Positions 16,621-26,546 of a stretch of 64,000 bases of DNA are shown here, piece after piece. Location of the stretch: the NCBI RefSeq assembly GCF_004361815.1, contig NZ_SNWA01000002.1, forward strand, positions 1,426,001 through 1,490,000, written 5' to 3'. The notes beneath the pieces are model-generated. The model was given only the letters and a program-made list of their open reading frames with translations. It was not told the origin of the DNA and ran no database searches. The DNA is from Paraburkholderia sp. BL10I2N1. GTDB taxonomy: Bacteria; Pseudomonadota; Gammaproteobacteria; Burkholderiales; Burkholderiaceae. How positions within the stretch are numbered: the first letter of the stretch is position 1; each line of letters starts with the position of its first letter. The translations under genes were made by a program, and so were the position numbers.

Positions 16621-19044
16621 ATGAAAATCAAAGGATTTGAAATAGACCAGCATCTGTGGGATGCTTTGCGAGAGGGCCAAAAAAGTAGCATCACAACCGC
16701 ATTGAGCTTCTTGAGAAAGGCGGAAGAGACGAAGTCCTGCTTGCTCAGCATGCCAACCGGCGCGGGAAAAACAGGCGTAATCACTGTCATTTCACATTTT
16801 TCCAGTCAGCAACGAGTTCTTGTAGTTAGTCACCGACGCGCGGTTCGTGAGCAGCTTTTTGACGAAATCAACAAGAACTTTTTTCAAAAGGTCGCGCCTG
16901 GGAAAGAGCTCGGTAGGAAGGACGTGAAGCCGTTCTCCGGATTACCTCTAGATAAAGGGATCTACGTCACGACCTTTCAAAAGCTATCCAGCTTGACACC
17001 GGATATCCTCGAAGCAGTGAAGGAGAGCGTAGATCTTCTGATTGTCGACGAGGGCCATTCTGAGCCGTCGCCTGTCTGGAGTCAGGTGGCTCGTGGTCTT
17101 GATGCCAAGAAAATTGTTGTTACCGCGACACCGTATCGCAACGACCTCTTCGCTTTCGACATAGATCCCGCATCAAGCCATGTCTACACCTTCGACGAGG
17201 CTGTCAAACAAGGTGATCTGGTTAGTCCTCGCTTCGAGCAGGATGATCGAGATCACCTTGTGACCCGCCTTCAAGAGCTGTTTGACACGTATCCGGAAGC
17301 GAAATGCATAGTGAAGTGCCGGAAGTTCACGGACATCGAGGCATACTATGACGTGTTCGCCGGACACTTCAAGACGCTTGCTATTCACGAGGCATTCAAG
17401 GGCGAAAGATCTGAGTCAAAGCGTGTCTCCGTCCCCGCCAATCTAGGAAAATCTGACTGGAATGTCATCATTCATCAACATAAGCTTGATGAGGGCGTCG
17501 ATATCCCGCAGGCAAGAGTGCTAGTTCTCACCTATACGGTGGGGAGTGGACGTGAGCTTGTGCAGGCTGTAGGACGCGTTGTTCGAAAGTTCAAAGGACT
17601 GCCTTCGTTCGTCATTGAGTGCCAAGGGGCGGCCAATCGCACGATGTGGTTGAACTACCTCGAATTCGACACCTATCTTGCGTCACCGGCTAAACGGACT
17701 GCATTTCTGCGCTCACTCGATACTGCAGGCTTGCTCCGAAAGTACCTTGAAGCATTCCCCGACGTTAGCTATTTCGAATCGTCGTTTCGTAAGAAGTTCG
17801 AGCTTAAGAATATCGATGTCGATACATCGCTCAAGGTTCCCCTCGCCTCTGTGTGCTTTATCCGTAAGGCGGCAGGATTTAGTCTCGCAGGCATGACCGA
17901 TCGACTTTTGTGGGATTCAACGCGGGACGGAGAGCTGGTGGATCCGAGATATGACGTTCATGGAATGAATGTGATTCTTTCCATCTGCTTCAAGAACTCA
18001 CGGTTCCTCGACGAGCACCTATTCTTCGAGCCGTCGCTAGAAGTGACTATTGTCAAAGAGTTTGACGAGATCATCGCAGTTTTTGACAGTAGAAGTAGGG
18101 ATTTTTCGGAAAAATCCGAATACGATCTAACAACCGCGATAGATGTCAACGCCCTTCTTACGCTGACGGCCCGTGAACAGTTTACCCGGACGAAGGAGAC
18201 GCACGCGTCGGCGATCTCTACCAGTGCCAGGCGTCCAGAACGAACGTCGATGAGCGGCCACAACCTCGAAAATGTAGGCTACGGCCAGAGCAATTCCAGC
18301 TATGCAATCACGACTGTCAAGGTTGACAACATCGACGTCGTGGGCGAGCGGAAGAGCAGCTACTATTTGGGCGTCGGCTCGGGACGCGTTTCGGATCAGA
18401 TGCGCAGGAATTTTTCGCTTGCTGAACTCAATCTTTGGATGCAGGACGTTGCAGAAGTCATTCAAAAGCCGCCAGCAAGTCGCAGCAGCTTGCTTCGCTC
18501 CTACGCGAAAGCGATAAAAAGTCGACCAGCAACGGCACCAGTAAGCGCTGTGCTAGACCTTTCCGACTTCTTGCATCCTATAATTCTGTCGTATGACGGC
18601 AAACAGTTGCGCGTCGAAAATAACTTCATTTACGCACAGTATCAAAACGGATTCGAGTTCGTCGGTGGTGCTCCGGAGCTAAGGTTCGACCTGAAATTCG
18701 ATGAGGAAGAGCGGCCTTTTCTGTGCTGTGAAGTTGACGTCTCCTATGATCTGGGGCGCGACGCTATCGCGGGAGTGAAACAACAGGGCCGGTTTGTCGA
18801 TCTACTCAACAAAAATGTACGCTTGAAGCTTCTCTACAAAGACGGGACATCTTATGTCAACGGCCACTTCTACCAAGTGATGCTGCCAACGGAAGAGGGT
18901 TTTGAACTTAACAAGTCTAAGCTCGGCGGTTTGCTGATTCCGGTTACTGAACTACTCGCAGCGAACCTGTCAGAAAAGGACGAGCATGCTGTGTCAGACG
19001 ACGAATTTGGGCGAAATTCTATCTTTTTCGGCTATTTCAAAAGT
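16621..19044 (+). pseudogene. SF2 DEAD-like helicase, 5' part (interrupted by ISL3-family element)
   Basis: 808 residues of the original protein are followed by about 43 residues read from the inserted element to a stop at 19176. Motifs: Walker A MPTGAGKT at 44-51, motif II DEGH near 145, motif III VVTATPYRND, motif VI QAVGRVVRKF near 320. After the two RecA-like domains comes a long region of unknown fold to residue 808. The family is broadly that of type III restriction/Rad3-like SF2 helicases. Joining 19044 to 20420 restores the frame (GYFKS-EIRKKLFFLIDKL), so the intact ancestor had about 1030 residues. The ATP-binding core is complete, and a truncated helicase could still be made. Confidence 0.85.
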
Positions 19045-20419
19045 GGAGTGGGTAATGCGGCTCACGAGGCATGTGGATTGAAGGCCGAGAAGTCGAGCTT
19101 GCCTGCGATCAGGAACAGCACGGTCCGCATGGTTTTGAAGCTGGCGTATCCGCGCGCCTTGCGCTTGGCAGCTTGAAACAAGCCGTTGATCGCTTCAATG
19201 AAACCATTGGTCTGGCGCGTCTGGGCCCACGCGACGATGCCGTCGAAATGACGAAGAATCATGCGTGCGACGTCCTTCATGAGCTCGACCTTGGAACGCA
19301 TGACGTTGCTACACCACCGGCGCAACATCTTGGAGACTACATGGATTTGCTTGCGATCGAGTATCTCGCGCAGCTGCTCGCGGTACATCCAGGCGCGGGC
19401 GGTGCGGTTGGTGGTGTACTGGCTGATCAGCGCCTCGAGATCGGTCAGTTGCGCGAGATTCAGCTTGTCAGCATCTTTGAGCAGCGACCAGCGCATGCCC
19501 TTCAGTGCAGGATCAGCCTTCTGCTGCTCGCGGCGCACACCATCGAGTGCTTTGGACGCGTGCGCCACCACATGAAACTTGTCGAACGTCACACGTGCAT
19601 CGGGCAGATGCTCGTCCACGCCCTTGATGAAGGCGGGGGACATGTCGATGCTGACCGATTTGATCTGCGCAGGCGATGCGTTGTGTTGCTCCAGGTGATG
19701 GGCAAAGCGTTCGACGACGCCTGCATCCTTGCCTGGCGTGACGAAGACCACGCGCCTGCCATCCATGTCAGCGACGAGCGAGACATAGTCGTGGCCACGT
19801 CGGCACGAGGTTTCGTCAATGGCCACCGCAGTGACTTCGGACAAGTCAGTGGCGGCCACGGCCATATCCACGTACCGATCACATATGGCCTTCACGCGAT
19901 GCCACGACAGGTTCACCAGACGAGCCACAGCCGCAAATGTCATCTCCCGGCACAACGTCAGCACGAGCGCTTCAAACAGCAGCGTAAAGCCATCCAGCTT
20001 ACCCATCCAGTCAGGCTCCACGAGCCGCACCGAGCCGTCCGGCAAGCGCACACGCGGCACCCGTACCTCCAGATAACAGTCAAACTGGAAGAAATTGAGG
20101 TGGCGCAGCCGTTTGATGACCGTGTCGTGCACCGGGTGTTCGCCCGGCACCCCGGGGTAGGCAAACCGGCTGCCCGCGACAAAGTCCACGGCAATCGTCA
20201 GTTCCGTGCTGAAATCGACGCCTTGCACATACCAAGGCGCGTTGATTCCCAGGGCCGCCTCAAAGAGTTGGGTTTGGTTCGTCATTGTTCGCATTGTCTT
20301 GCAGGGCTGGTTGCAGCATTCTGCCGCAACCAGCCCTATGCCAGCTTACTTGCGCCACGCGCGTCAAGTGTTCGCTTCGCCGGGCTGACGCCCGCACTTG
20401 ACCCGGCAACCACCCACTC
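19045..20419 (-). mobile_element. ISL3-family insertion sequence
   Basis: An element of about 1375 bases contains one ISL3-type transposase gene. Its ends share GAGTGGGT followed by an imperfect match (left from 19046, right as the complement ending at 20419). No exact 8-base target duplication was found: left flank CAAAAGTG and right flank GAGATTCG differ. The boundaries are therefore set from the end similarity and from the helicase frame that reads through once the element is removed. They could be off by a few bases. Confidence 0.75.
19062..20294 (-). CDS. ISL3-family transposase
   Basis: This is a 410-residue transposase (or 407 from the ATG at 20285, MTNQTQLFEAALGI). The DDE residues of the ISL3 family are visible: VAIDETSCRRGHDYVSLV (first Asp near 165), VSIDMSPAFIKGV (second Asp), and the late Glu in QTNGFIEAINGLFQAAKRKARG. 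The N-terminal zinc-ribbon half is replaced by the shorter Cys-poor form seen in some proteobacterial members. The stop lies about 16 bases from the left end, typical of compact elements. The gene looks complete, so the element may still be mobile. Confidence 0.92.
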   Translation of the reverse strand: MRTMTNQTQLFEAALGINAPWYVQGVDFSTELTIAVDFVAGSRFAYPGVPGEHPVHDTVIKRLRHLNFFQFDCYLEVRVPRVRLPDGSVRLVEPDWMGKLDGFTLLFEALVLTLCREMTFAAVARLVNLSWHRVKAICDRYVDMAVAATDLSEVTAVAIDETSCRRGHDYVSLVADMDGRRVVFVTPGKDAGVVERFAHHLEQHNASPAQIKSVSIDMSPAFIKGVDEHLPDARVTFDKFHVVAHASKALDGVRREQQKADPALKGMRWSLLKDADKLNLAQLTDLEALISQYTTNRTARAWMYREQLREILDRKQIHVVSKMLRRWCSNVMRSKVELMKDVARMILRHFDGIVAWAQTRQTNGFIEAINGLFQAAKRKARGYASFKTMRTVLFLIAGKLDFSAFNPHAS

Positions 20420-21088
20420 GAGATTCGAAAGAAGCTCTTTTTCCTGATTGATAAACTAAAAGCTGTGGGCGTTCAAGGCTCCACAATTCCCGAGTTCGGT
20501 CCGTTTTTTACGCATATTGCTAATCTCGATATTATGCTTTGCTCGGATATGGGTACGGAGCCGGCGGATTTTATCCTGTCATCACCCGACCAGCTCGTCT
20601 TCGTTCATGTCAAATGTGGGGGTGCCGAGAATCGGCCGGAATCGTCAGCGGGAGCACTAGCGGAAGTGGGCGGCCAAGCAGTCAAAAACTTGGAGATACT
20701 GACCACAATGCAACGTGACCTGAAGCCAGGAAATTGGTCGATTATGCCAAGCCATTGGCCAAGACCTGCTTCCGGTCCTGCACTTTACGAGCGCATCCGG
20801 CTTGTCGATGGAAAGCGTTTTGTGAACGTTGGGCGAACTAAGGCGGCACGCGAGGAAAAGTTAGTGGATATCTGGGACACAATCGCCGAACGCCGAGCAG
20901 CACCTAATGTTGGCAAGGAGATCTGGATGATTGTTGGGAATGCATTCTCTCGACAGCACTTTGAAAAACAGCTTCGCAAAGGGCGTGAGGCTGCAAGCGA
21001 ATCGTTGCAAGCGTTTCAGCTCATTGACAGTTGGCAATCGGCCGCGGCCAGCAACGATGTCGTTCTCAAAATTTTCGTCTCGCCATAG
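20420..21088 (+). pseudogene. SF2 helicase, 3' part with nuclease-like region
   Basis: This is the in-frame continuation of the split helicase: EIRKKLFFLIDKLKAVGVQG, then FFTHIANLDIMLCSDMGTE, then ADFILSSPDQLVFVHVKCG. A strand-rich stretch with acidic residues followed by VFVHVKCG resembles the D...(D/E)xK layout of PD-(D/E)XK nucleases, with His in place of the usual Glu or Asp. That reading is inference from a short motif. A GTG at 20465 (MGVQGSTIPEFG) could start a free 207-residue fragment, but no ribosome site supports it. Confidence 0.75.
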
Positions 21089-21634
21089 GTCGAAAGTCGG
21101 AGCTTTGATCGGCACTTCCAGAACGAGGACATAGGCAAAGCTGGTTACCTAACTGATGTTCGGAGGAAAGAATGAGAACCTCGCGGAAGCGACGTCACTA
21201 AAAGAGAATGGACGGATCGATCGAGAAGTGATCTCCCGCGGTACACGCCTAGGCGGGATATTGATGCAGAAAGGCTGATCCGCCTACGAGTTGAGTCACA
21301 GCGTAAAACCCGACTTTGAGAGCCCAATGGGGGGCGCCATGAGGAAGAGCGAATGACCGGATAGAGTCGTGCAGTTGCCGAATTAAGTTCATCGCTGAAC
21401 GTCCACAATGGCCAAATTGTGATCGACGGTTATTGGGCGGGTCCCTGACGCTCCAGTCATTCGGGTCACGACTTCGCAAGATGGGCGAGCGGCAATAACT
21501 TGCCCGCTCGGCCCGAAGATAGCCGCAACGGAAAGCGGTCGCACGAACCCGCCCGCAACATCGATTCGTGCGGCTTGCATCAACCGCACTAGAGTTCAGT
21601 CTGTTCTGAAATCTCAAGCGCGTCATCGACTTCG
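21089..21634. other. Gene-free interval
   Basis: No supported gene. A minus-strand frame at 21389-21589 has a natural-looking composition but no recognisable motif. The stretch probably belongs to the same decayed DNA as the aminotransferase remnant that follows. Confidence 0.4.
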
Positions 21635-21985
21635 ATGCCAAGGTACTTGATTGACCGCGAGGGACTCCTCGAATATTCAGTCGTTTACACCGACCGATCC
21701 ATCAACCATATGTCGCAACTCTTTCAGGGAGTCGTACGGGATATTTCCGGCGCTCTGAAAAAAGTCTACAACGCGCAATCGGCCGTTGTCGTCCCGGGCA
21801 GCGGGACTTTCGGCATGAAAGCCGTCGCCCGGCAGTTCGCGACGGGCACGGTGTCTGGTGATTCGCAATGCCTGATTCAGTTTCCGCTGGTCGCAGATTT
21901 TCGACATGGGCGGCATTCCGTCAGAATCGATGATGTTAAAGGCGCGTCCGGTCGAAGAAGGAAGGCTGCCCCTATCAACGAATTC
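21635..21985 (+). pseudogene. Class V aminotransferase remnant
   Basis: The frame reads LLEYSVVYTDRSINHMSQLF, then SAVVVPGSGTFGMKAVARQF, which matches the N-terminal quarter of alanine/serine-glyoxylate-type aminotransferases as I remember them. Near 21855 the homology moves to another frame (CLVIRNA-stop-FSFRWSQIFDMGGIPSES, then MLKARPVEEGR), with TGA where Trp is expected. The rest, including the PLP-binding Lys, is absent. This is a decayed fragment and not functional. It lies between the helicase and the 1256-residue gene. Confidence 0.8.
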
Positions 21986-22403
21986 GTACTTTCGACCGGT
22001 CGCTGACATTCGAACCTCCGCGACACCAACTGCAATTCTCAAATGGCCGACCGCCATTCGAGCGCGCCCAGATCCCTGCCACTCAACTGCATTGCATTGA
22101 CAGGTTAAATCCGCTACCCCAAGCAACCATTCGCATCTCGCTAAAACAACTGCACAACTGCTCAAGTTCGTTACAAGTCAGCCTGCGCCTTCCCGCCCAT
22201 TCATGGGCTTTCATCCGGTAAGTTGATGGAGTGAGATATCAACGTATAGGCACCGGAAGGCATGGGGCAGGCTAAACCGGCAAATTTCGATGCCAGAGGC
22301 GCAATTCGTCTCCGCTCTGAAGGTAAGGGGTTTTCTTGCGCTCCGTGGGATAATCGACATTCCGCGTAGATAGCACCGAATCGGACTGATTTTTCCTCTC
22401 AAA

Positions 22404-25400
22404 ATGCCGAATTTCTCACGTAATTGGCAGCACCTTAGATCAATCGTCGCCGCACACCCTATGTTTGAGCGAACGCCGGATCTCCCGTCGCTGTCGGATC
22501 ACCTGCACGCTCAAGCTTTGTCAGCGTTTCTCGCTCGTGCGACTTTGGCGACGCCTCGTTTGGACCGGGAAACCGTCGCCGAAGTGTTATCGGGGCGCCA
22601 GACCTGGCCGACACTCGCCGGCGAGTATAAATTCAAGGGAGTGAGCATCCCTCTTTCGTTTCTCGAAGATAACGGGTTCGTGACCTTCTACGCCGGTTGG
22701 CTGGCTGTGCATTTCCAAACGCCAAGAGACCTGGAGGGCGTTCATCCCAGCGTACTTCCCCTAATCGAGGCTCTTGAGCATCTCAAGGACATATGCTTTG
22801 GTCGGAATGACCTGATTCAGCCGCACTACGTGTGCTCGGAACACGATCTGGAAGCGTCAATCGCCGGCCTATCTGCCTCCTATACGGTCGACACTGTTCT
22901 TCCCGAACTCCGTCTCGTTAACGGTAATTATCATTTGCCCCCCGGCAATGGCAGCTTCAGCCCTCTTGTGAGTACGTATTTGTGGCGCACTCTGCGCGTT
23001 CAAGACTCCAATCAGGCGTTCGAGCGCTGGCTGTTGTACATGAGCGTTAATTGCGATTGGGCAATGCCTGTTTTGTTTGATCAGGACGAACACGAAGAGC
23101 GTGAAGCATTTACCGAACACTTACTGGCGTGGCTTGAGGCCGACAGAACCCTTAAACATTCGACGGTGTTGCGACAGAAGCAATCTCTGAACGAGAATCA
23201 GTTTTCCTCTATTGCAAGTCCAGTTATTACCCAAATTTATCTCGATGTGAGCCTCAGCGGCCGCAGTAAACCTCGGCGGGACGAAGTGACTGAACTTCGA
23301 AAGCCAAGTCTAGTTGAGCTCGTCGAGTCGTACCCCGTTAGCAATGTCGAAGGCCTGAGCGATCTGGAAAGCGTCAAAATATCGCAACGATCCCACGGCC
23401 GCGAGCCAAATACGTTTTACGTATGGCTTATCGCAAACTGTGTAGAAAATAGCATCCGTATCGACGGCATGATGCTTGTATCTTCTGGTCTGGTGGAGGC
23501 ATTGCTCGAGTTGGCAAAATGTCGGCCCATTCTGAAGTATCTGATGTTCAACGCAGTACCAGGATATGAGAGTACGAAATACAAGATTTTCCTCTTGTCG
23601 CAGCCATCCACGTGTACGCTTGGCCTATTCTATTTGACCCGACAACATATTTTCCGGGCAGATCAGAATGGCACCTCGCCAACGCGCCTGCTCGAAAAAG
23701 GATTTCTGAATCTGGTCTTTCAAGAGTATTTGCGTGCTCTCGAAGCCGAAGCGGATGCAGGCGATCGTTTGATCGAAGTACTTGAATTTCTGTACGAGAG
23801 CGTCAATCTCCACGCTGCCAATTTCTCTCAATCCCGGGAATATCAGGTACTAATGGATATGCTGGACTGCCTCGATCACAAACGGGTGATTCAACTCGCG
23901 CAGTCGTTCAGCCTTCGTCATTTTGAGTTTCCCCACGCGTTGTTCCATCGAGCATCGGATCACCTTTGGTATCTCCTCGGATTCTGGTTGGTCGATCGAC
24001 TCGACGAAACGGGAATTGACCACGACGGCGCAATAGGTCACACACTGAAGAATGCGCTTATCGTTCGCTACGAAGCTGAGCTTACAAGCAATCTCGCGCG
24101 GCAATGCAAGACACTCGAACCAACGGTTTTCTTCTCCGTTTTGCCTTGGCACAAGATCTTTACAGACGAAGAGATCTCCCGGCTCCTCGCGCTTTCCAGA
24201 GATAGTCATCTATGGGACCTGAGAATTCACGATACGAAAAGCGCGGTCAACTCAGTTGGGTCCGCCGTTGCTCAATACCTTCAGATTCTCATGCGCGTCA
24301 GTACGCATCGGAGGACCGACGCGGCAAGTGCGAAAGTCAGGCTTAGAGCAACAGAAATAGCGCGTCTGTGGGGTTTCGGAACTCAAGAAGACATCATTTA
24401 TCTCTTTCAGGGAGGGCCTATCGTCGGCGAGTACGATTTGTGGTCGTCATTTTGTTCCTACACGAACCAGCTCCCCGATGATTTATATGACGATTTCATA
24501 GACCGTTGTGTCTCCTTGATTCCGCTAAACCAGTTATTTATTCTGGAAGCACGGACGACCATCGTGGCACGTTCCCGAGCGCTGCAGGATCAAATTAATT
24601 TGCGGCAGTCCCTCGATACGGAGGACATGGGACTCTCCGCGCTCGAACAGGCGTTCGTGTCGGCTTGCGAATCCGGTCACACGGTTCTCTCTGAGAAATT
24701 GTTACTTGCAGCAAAGGCAACCATTGCAGAACGCTTCAGCGCATCCACCGATCGACTTGTCGTGCATAGACGCAACATCTGGTTAAGCTACGAATACAAG
24801 TGGAATCTGATAAGCCTCGCAACGAAATTCAGTGATGACCCGGATGGGTTCGTCAAGTCATCTGTTGAAGTGAAATCACCTCATCGAAATGGCGCCCGGC
24901 AGACGTCCGATGATCAAACGCATTGGCGGGAATGCGATTACTTCAGACGCTACATCACGGCGTCCGTCTATCTGAAAGCGAACCCTGAGAAATGCGTTCG
25001 TATCATGGAGGCGTTGGTCCCTGAGAGCAAGGACAAGAATCACAGCTTCATGCTGCTCAGAGGACGTATTGCTCTCTTTGAAAAAGACGGTAATCTGGCG
25101 AATCTCCGATCCGCATTTTCTCAGTTCATGACAGTTGTCGTCACGACCGAACCGGACCAGATGCCCAGTCAGTGGGCCGTCGCTATCCTCGAAACGCGCA
25201 GAATTCTTCAGGAAATGAATGAGCTCGATGCTTTCTGGGGAAAACTGAGCGTAGATCAAAAGCATCGAGCCGAGCTTCTCTATCCCTACTGTAAGGCGCT
25301 GATTGAGCGCGGGGACACCCTCGTGGCGAAGCAAGTCCTCTCACGCTATCGGGAGTTCAATAAGGACACGTCCGGTGATCCAAGTATCGAAGAGCTGGTC

Positions 25401-26174
25401 CACGATTTGATCAATGCATTACCGCCAGAACACTCCACAAACGATCTTGTTCAGCACATTATCGAGCAGTCGCAGCGTAACAAAATCCAGCTTGCCACAC
25501 ACTACCGCGAAATCGTGACCAGTGAATTTTCCGACTACGTGGAAATCGTTGGCAGGGGAAGAAAATCTCCAGAAGAATTTCTGGGAGAAATTGTCTTTGA
25601 GGTTGGCCAAGAACTCGTTCTGCGGAAGAAAAATATTCAGATCCATCTGGAAAAAGACGGCAAACAACAGCTCCGCATAACCCAGGAGGATCTTATCAAC
25701 GACTGGTTCACCTCTCTTTTTGACAAGAGAATGGCCGAAGCCCGAATCGGCTTCCGGGACCAGAAGCGAGCAGGACGATCAGGATCCGGTATTGGCCCCG
25801 GGGAAGTTGACGGATACATTACCGATTCAAAAAACAGGCGCCTTGCCCTCTTCGAAGCGTTCCGACTATTTTCCGTGGATTCCACCGTTATCTCCGAGCA
25901 TGTGAATAAAATCGCAGGCTACGACAACGAATCTCTCAGTCCAGTCTTCATCGTTGCATATTGCGATGTCGGTGATTTCATGAGTTTGGTTCAAAAGTAT
26001 GTTCAGTTCATCACCGGAATCGACTATGTTGGGTTCTCGAGCAGCGGCGCCGCAAGCATTCAGTTAGATGAACTTAGAAAGACGGACCATACATGGATGG
26101 GCATCGAAACGCGACAGCGCGGGGGGCGAGACATCTACTTTTACCATCTACTCCTTAATCTGGGCGGTACGTGA
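22404..26174 (+). CDS. Large protein of unknown function with C-terminal nuclease-like motif
   Basis: This is a 1256-residue protein that I do not recognise. No Walker A motif, signal peptide or membrane segment is visible. Most of it reads as alpha-helical, repeat-like sequence with many Leu/Ala/Glu/Trp residues. The last 170 residues differ: EEFLGEIVFEVGQ, EDLINDWFTSLFDKRM, then GPGEVDGYI (near 1133), LALFEAFRLF (near 1148) and EHVNKIAGYDN. A GE-D strand, an EA-RL strand and a following H-x-x-K-I-x-x-Y helix resemble restriction-endonuclease-like domains at the C-termini of uncharacterised accessory proteins, though the usual Lys of D...ExK is missing. An upstream in-frame TAG limits the start; no strong ribosome site is seen. 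The setting suggests defence, by inference. Confidence 0.8.
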   Translation: MPNFSRNWQHLRSIVAAHPMFERTPDLPSLSDHLHAQALSAFLARATLATPRLDRETVAEVLSGRQTWPTLAGEYKFKGVSIPLSFLEDNGFVTFYAGWLAVHFQTPRDLEGVHPSVLPLIEALEHLKDICFGRNDLIQPHYVCSEHDLEASIAGLSASYTVDTVLPELRLVNGNYHLPPGNGSFSPLVSTYLWRTLRVQDSNQAFERWLLYMSVNCDWAMPVLFDQDEHEEREAFTEHLLAWLEADRTLKHSTVLRQKQSLNENQFSSIASPVITQIYLDVSLSGRSKPRRDEVTELRKPSLVELVESYPVSNVEGLSDLESVKISQRSHGREPNTFYVWLIANCVENSIRIDGMMLVSSGLVEALLELAKCRPILKYLMFNAVPGYESTKYKIFLLSQPSTCTLGLFYLTRQHIFRADQNGTSPTRLLEKGFLNLVFQEYLRALEAEADAGDRLIEVLEFLYESVNLHAANFSQSREYQVLMDMLDCLDHKRVIQLAQSFSLRHFEFPHALFHRASDHLWYLLGFWLVDRLDETGIDHDGAIGHTLKNALIVRYEAELTSNLARQCKTLEPTVFFSVLPWHKIFTDEEISRLLALSRDSHLWDLRIHDTKSAVNSVGSAVAQYLQILMRVSTHRRTDAASAKVRLRATEIARLWGFGTQEDIIYLFQGGPIVGEYDLWSSFCSYTNQLPDDLYDDFIDRCVSLIPLNQLFILEARTTIVARSRALQDQINLRQSLDTEDMGLSALEQAFVSACESGHTVLSEKLLLAAKATIAERFSASTDRLVVHRRNIWLSYEYKWNLISLATKFSDDPDGFVKSSVEVKSPHRNGARQTSDDQTHWRECDYFRRYITASVYLKANPEKCVRIMEALVPESKDKNHSFMLLRGRIALFEKDGNLANLRSAFSQFMTVVVTTEPDQMPSQWAVAILETRRILQEMNELDAFWGKLSVDQKHRAELLYPYCKALIERGDTLVAKQVLSRYREFNKDTSGDPSIEELVHDLINALPPEHSTNDLVQHIIEQSQRNKIQLATHYREIVTSEFSDYVEIVGRGRKSPEEFLGEIVFEVGQELVLRKKNIQIHLEKDGKQQLRITQEDLINDWFTSLFDKRMAEARIGFRDQKRAGRSGSGIGPGEVDGYITDSKNRRLALFEAFRLFSVDSTVISEHVNKIAGYDNESLSPVFIVAYCDVGDFMSLVQKYVQFITGIDYVGFSSSGAASIQLDELRKTDHTWMGIETRQRGGRDIYFYHLLLNLGGT

Positions 26175-26523
26175 GTTGGCCGGTTCGATTCGTTCAGGCG
26201 TGTGACGAACTTTGGACCTGCGCTTCTGATGTGGGGCCATTTCTGCTGACTTTTCTTCGAGATCGAGAAGGTGCCGCGCAAGCCGGGACTTGCAATGCAA
26301 GCGCTGTCAACAGGCACGTATGAACGTGCCGCCGGGTATCCTCTTGCGGGGCCGCTCAAGTTAGCTGACCTGGCACGCAGCACTTTTTATTTTCAGAAGG
26401 CGCTGCAGGTGGCCGACAAGTATTGTTCGTCTCAATGACGGTTGTGGGGTCGCAAGTACGCATCTGCTTGTGGTGAGAGCGGTCATTCGCTTCCGCCGAC
26501 ATGAGAATGGCAGGAAAGCGATA
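26175..26523. other. Interval with mobile-element debris
   Basis: After the 1256-residue gene there is no intact gene before the IS30-family element. The only recognisable content is the IS3-type fragment at 26295-26438. Confidence 0.5.
26295..26438 (+). pseudogene. IS3-family transposase fragment
   Basis: A 47-codon remnant reads MQALSTGTYERAAGYPLAG, then LKLADLARSTFYFQ and VADKY. The L-A-R-S-T-F-Y-x-Q motif is the HTH-to-catalytic junction of IS3-type OrfB transposases. The DDE part is absent, so it is inert. Confidence 0.65.
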
Positions 26524-26546
26524 GCGGATTCAACCGGTGGATGCAA
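26524..26546 (+). repeat. IS30-family left inverted repeat
   Basis: 23 bases starting GCGGATTCAACCGGT; matches the complement of 27728-27750 except at one position (G versus C). Confidence 0.88.

Noticed and set aside
19038..20427. Eight-base target duplication for the ISL3-family element
   Set aside because: The bases on the two sides (CAAAAGTG and GAGATTCG) do not match; only a loose similarity of surrounding words is present.
19071..20447. Plus-strand frame of 458 codons across the ISL3-family element
   Set aside because: The minus strand encodes a transposase with DDE motifs; the plus frame is low in hydrophobic residues and rich in His/Arg, as expected for a shadow.
22404..26174. STAND NTPase or Avs-like sensor assignment for the 1256-residue protein
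   Set aside because: No Walker A or B motif could be found in the reading frame, so such an assignment is not supported.
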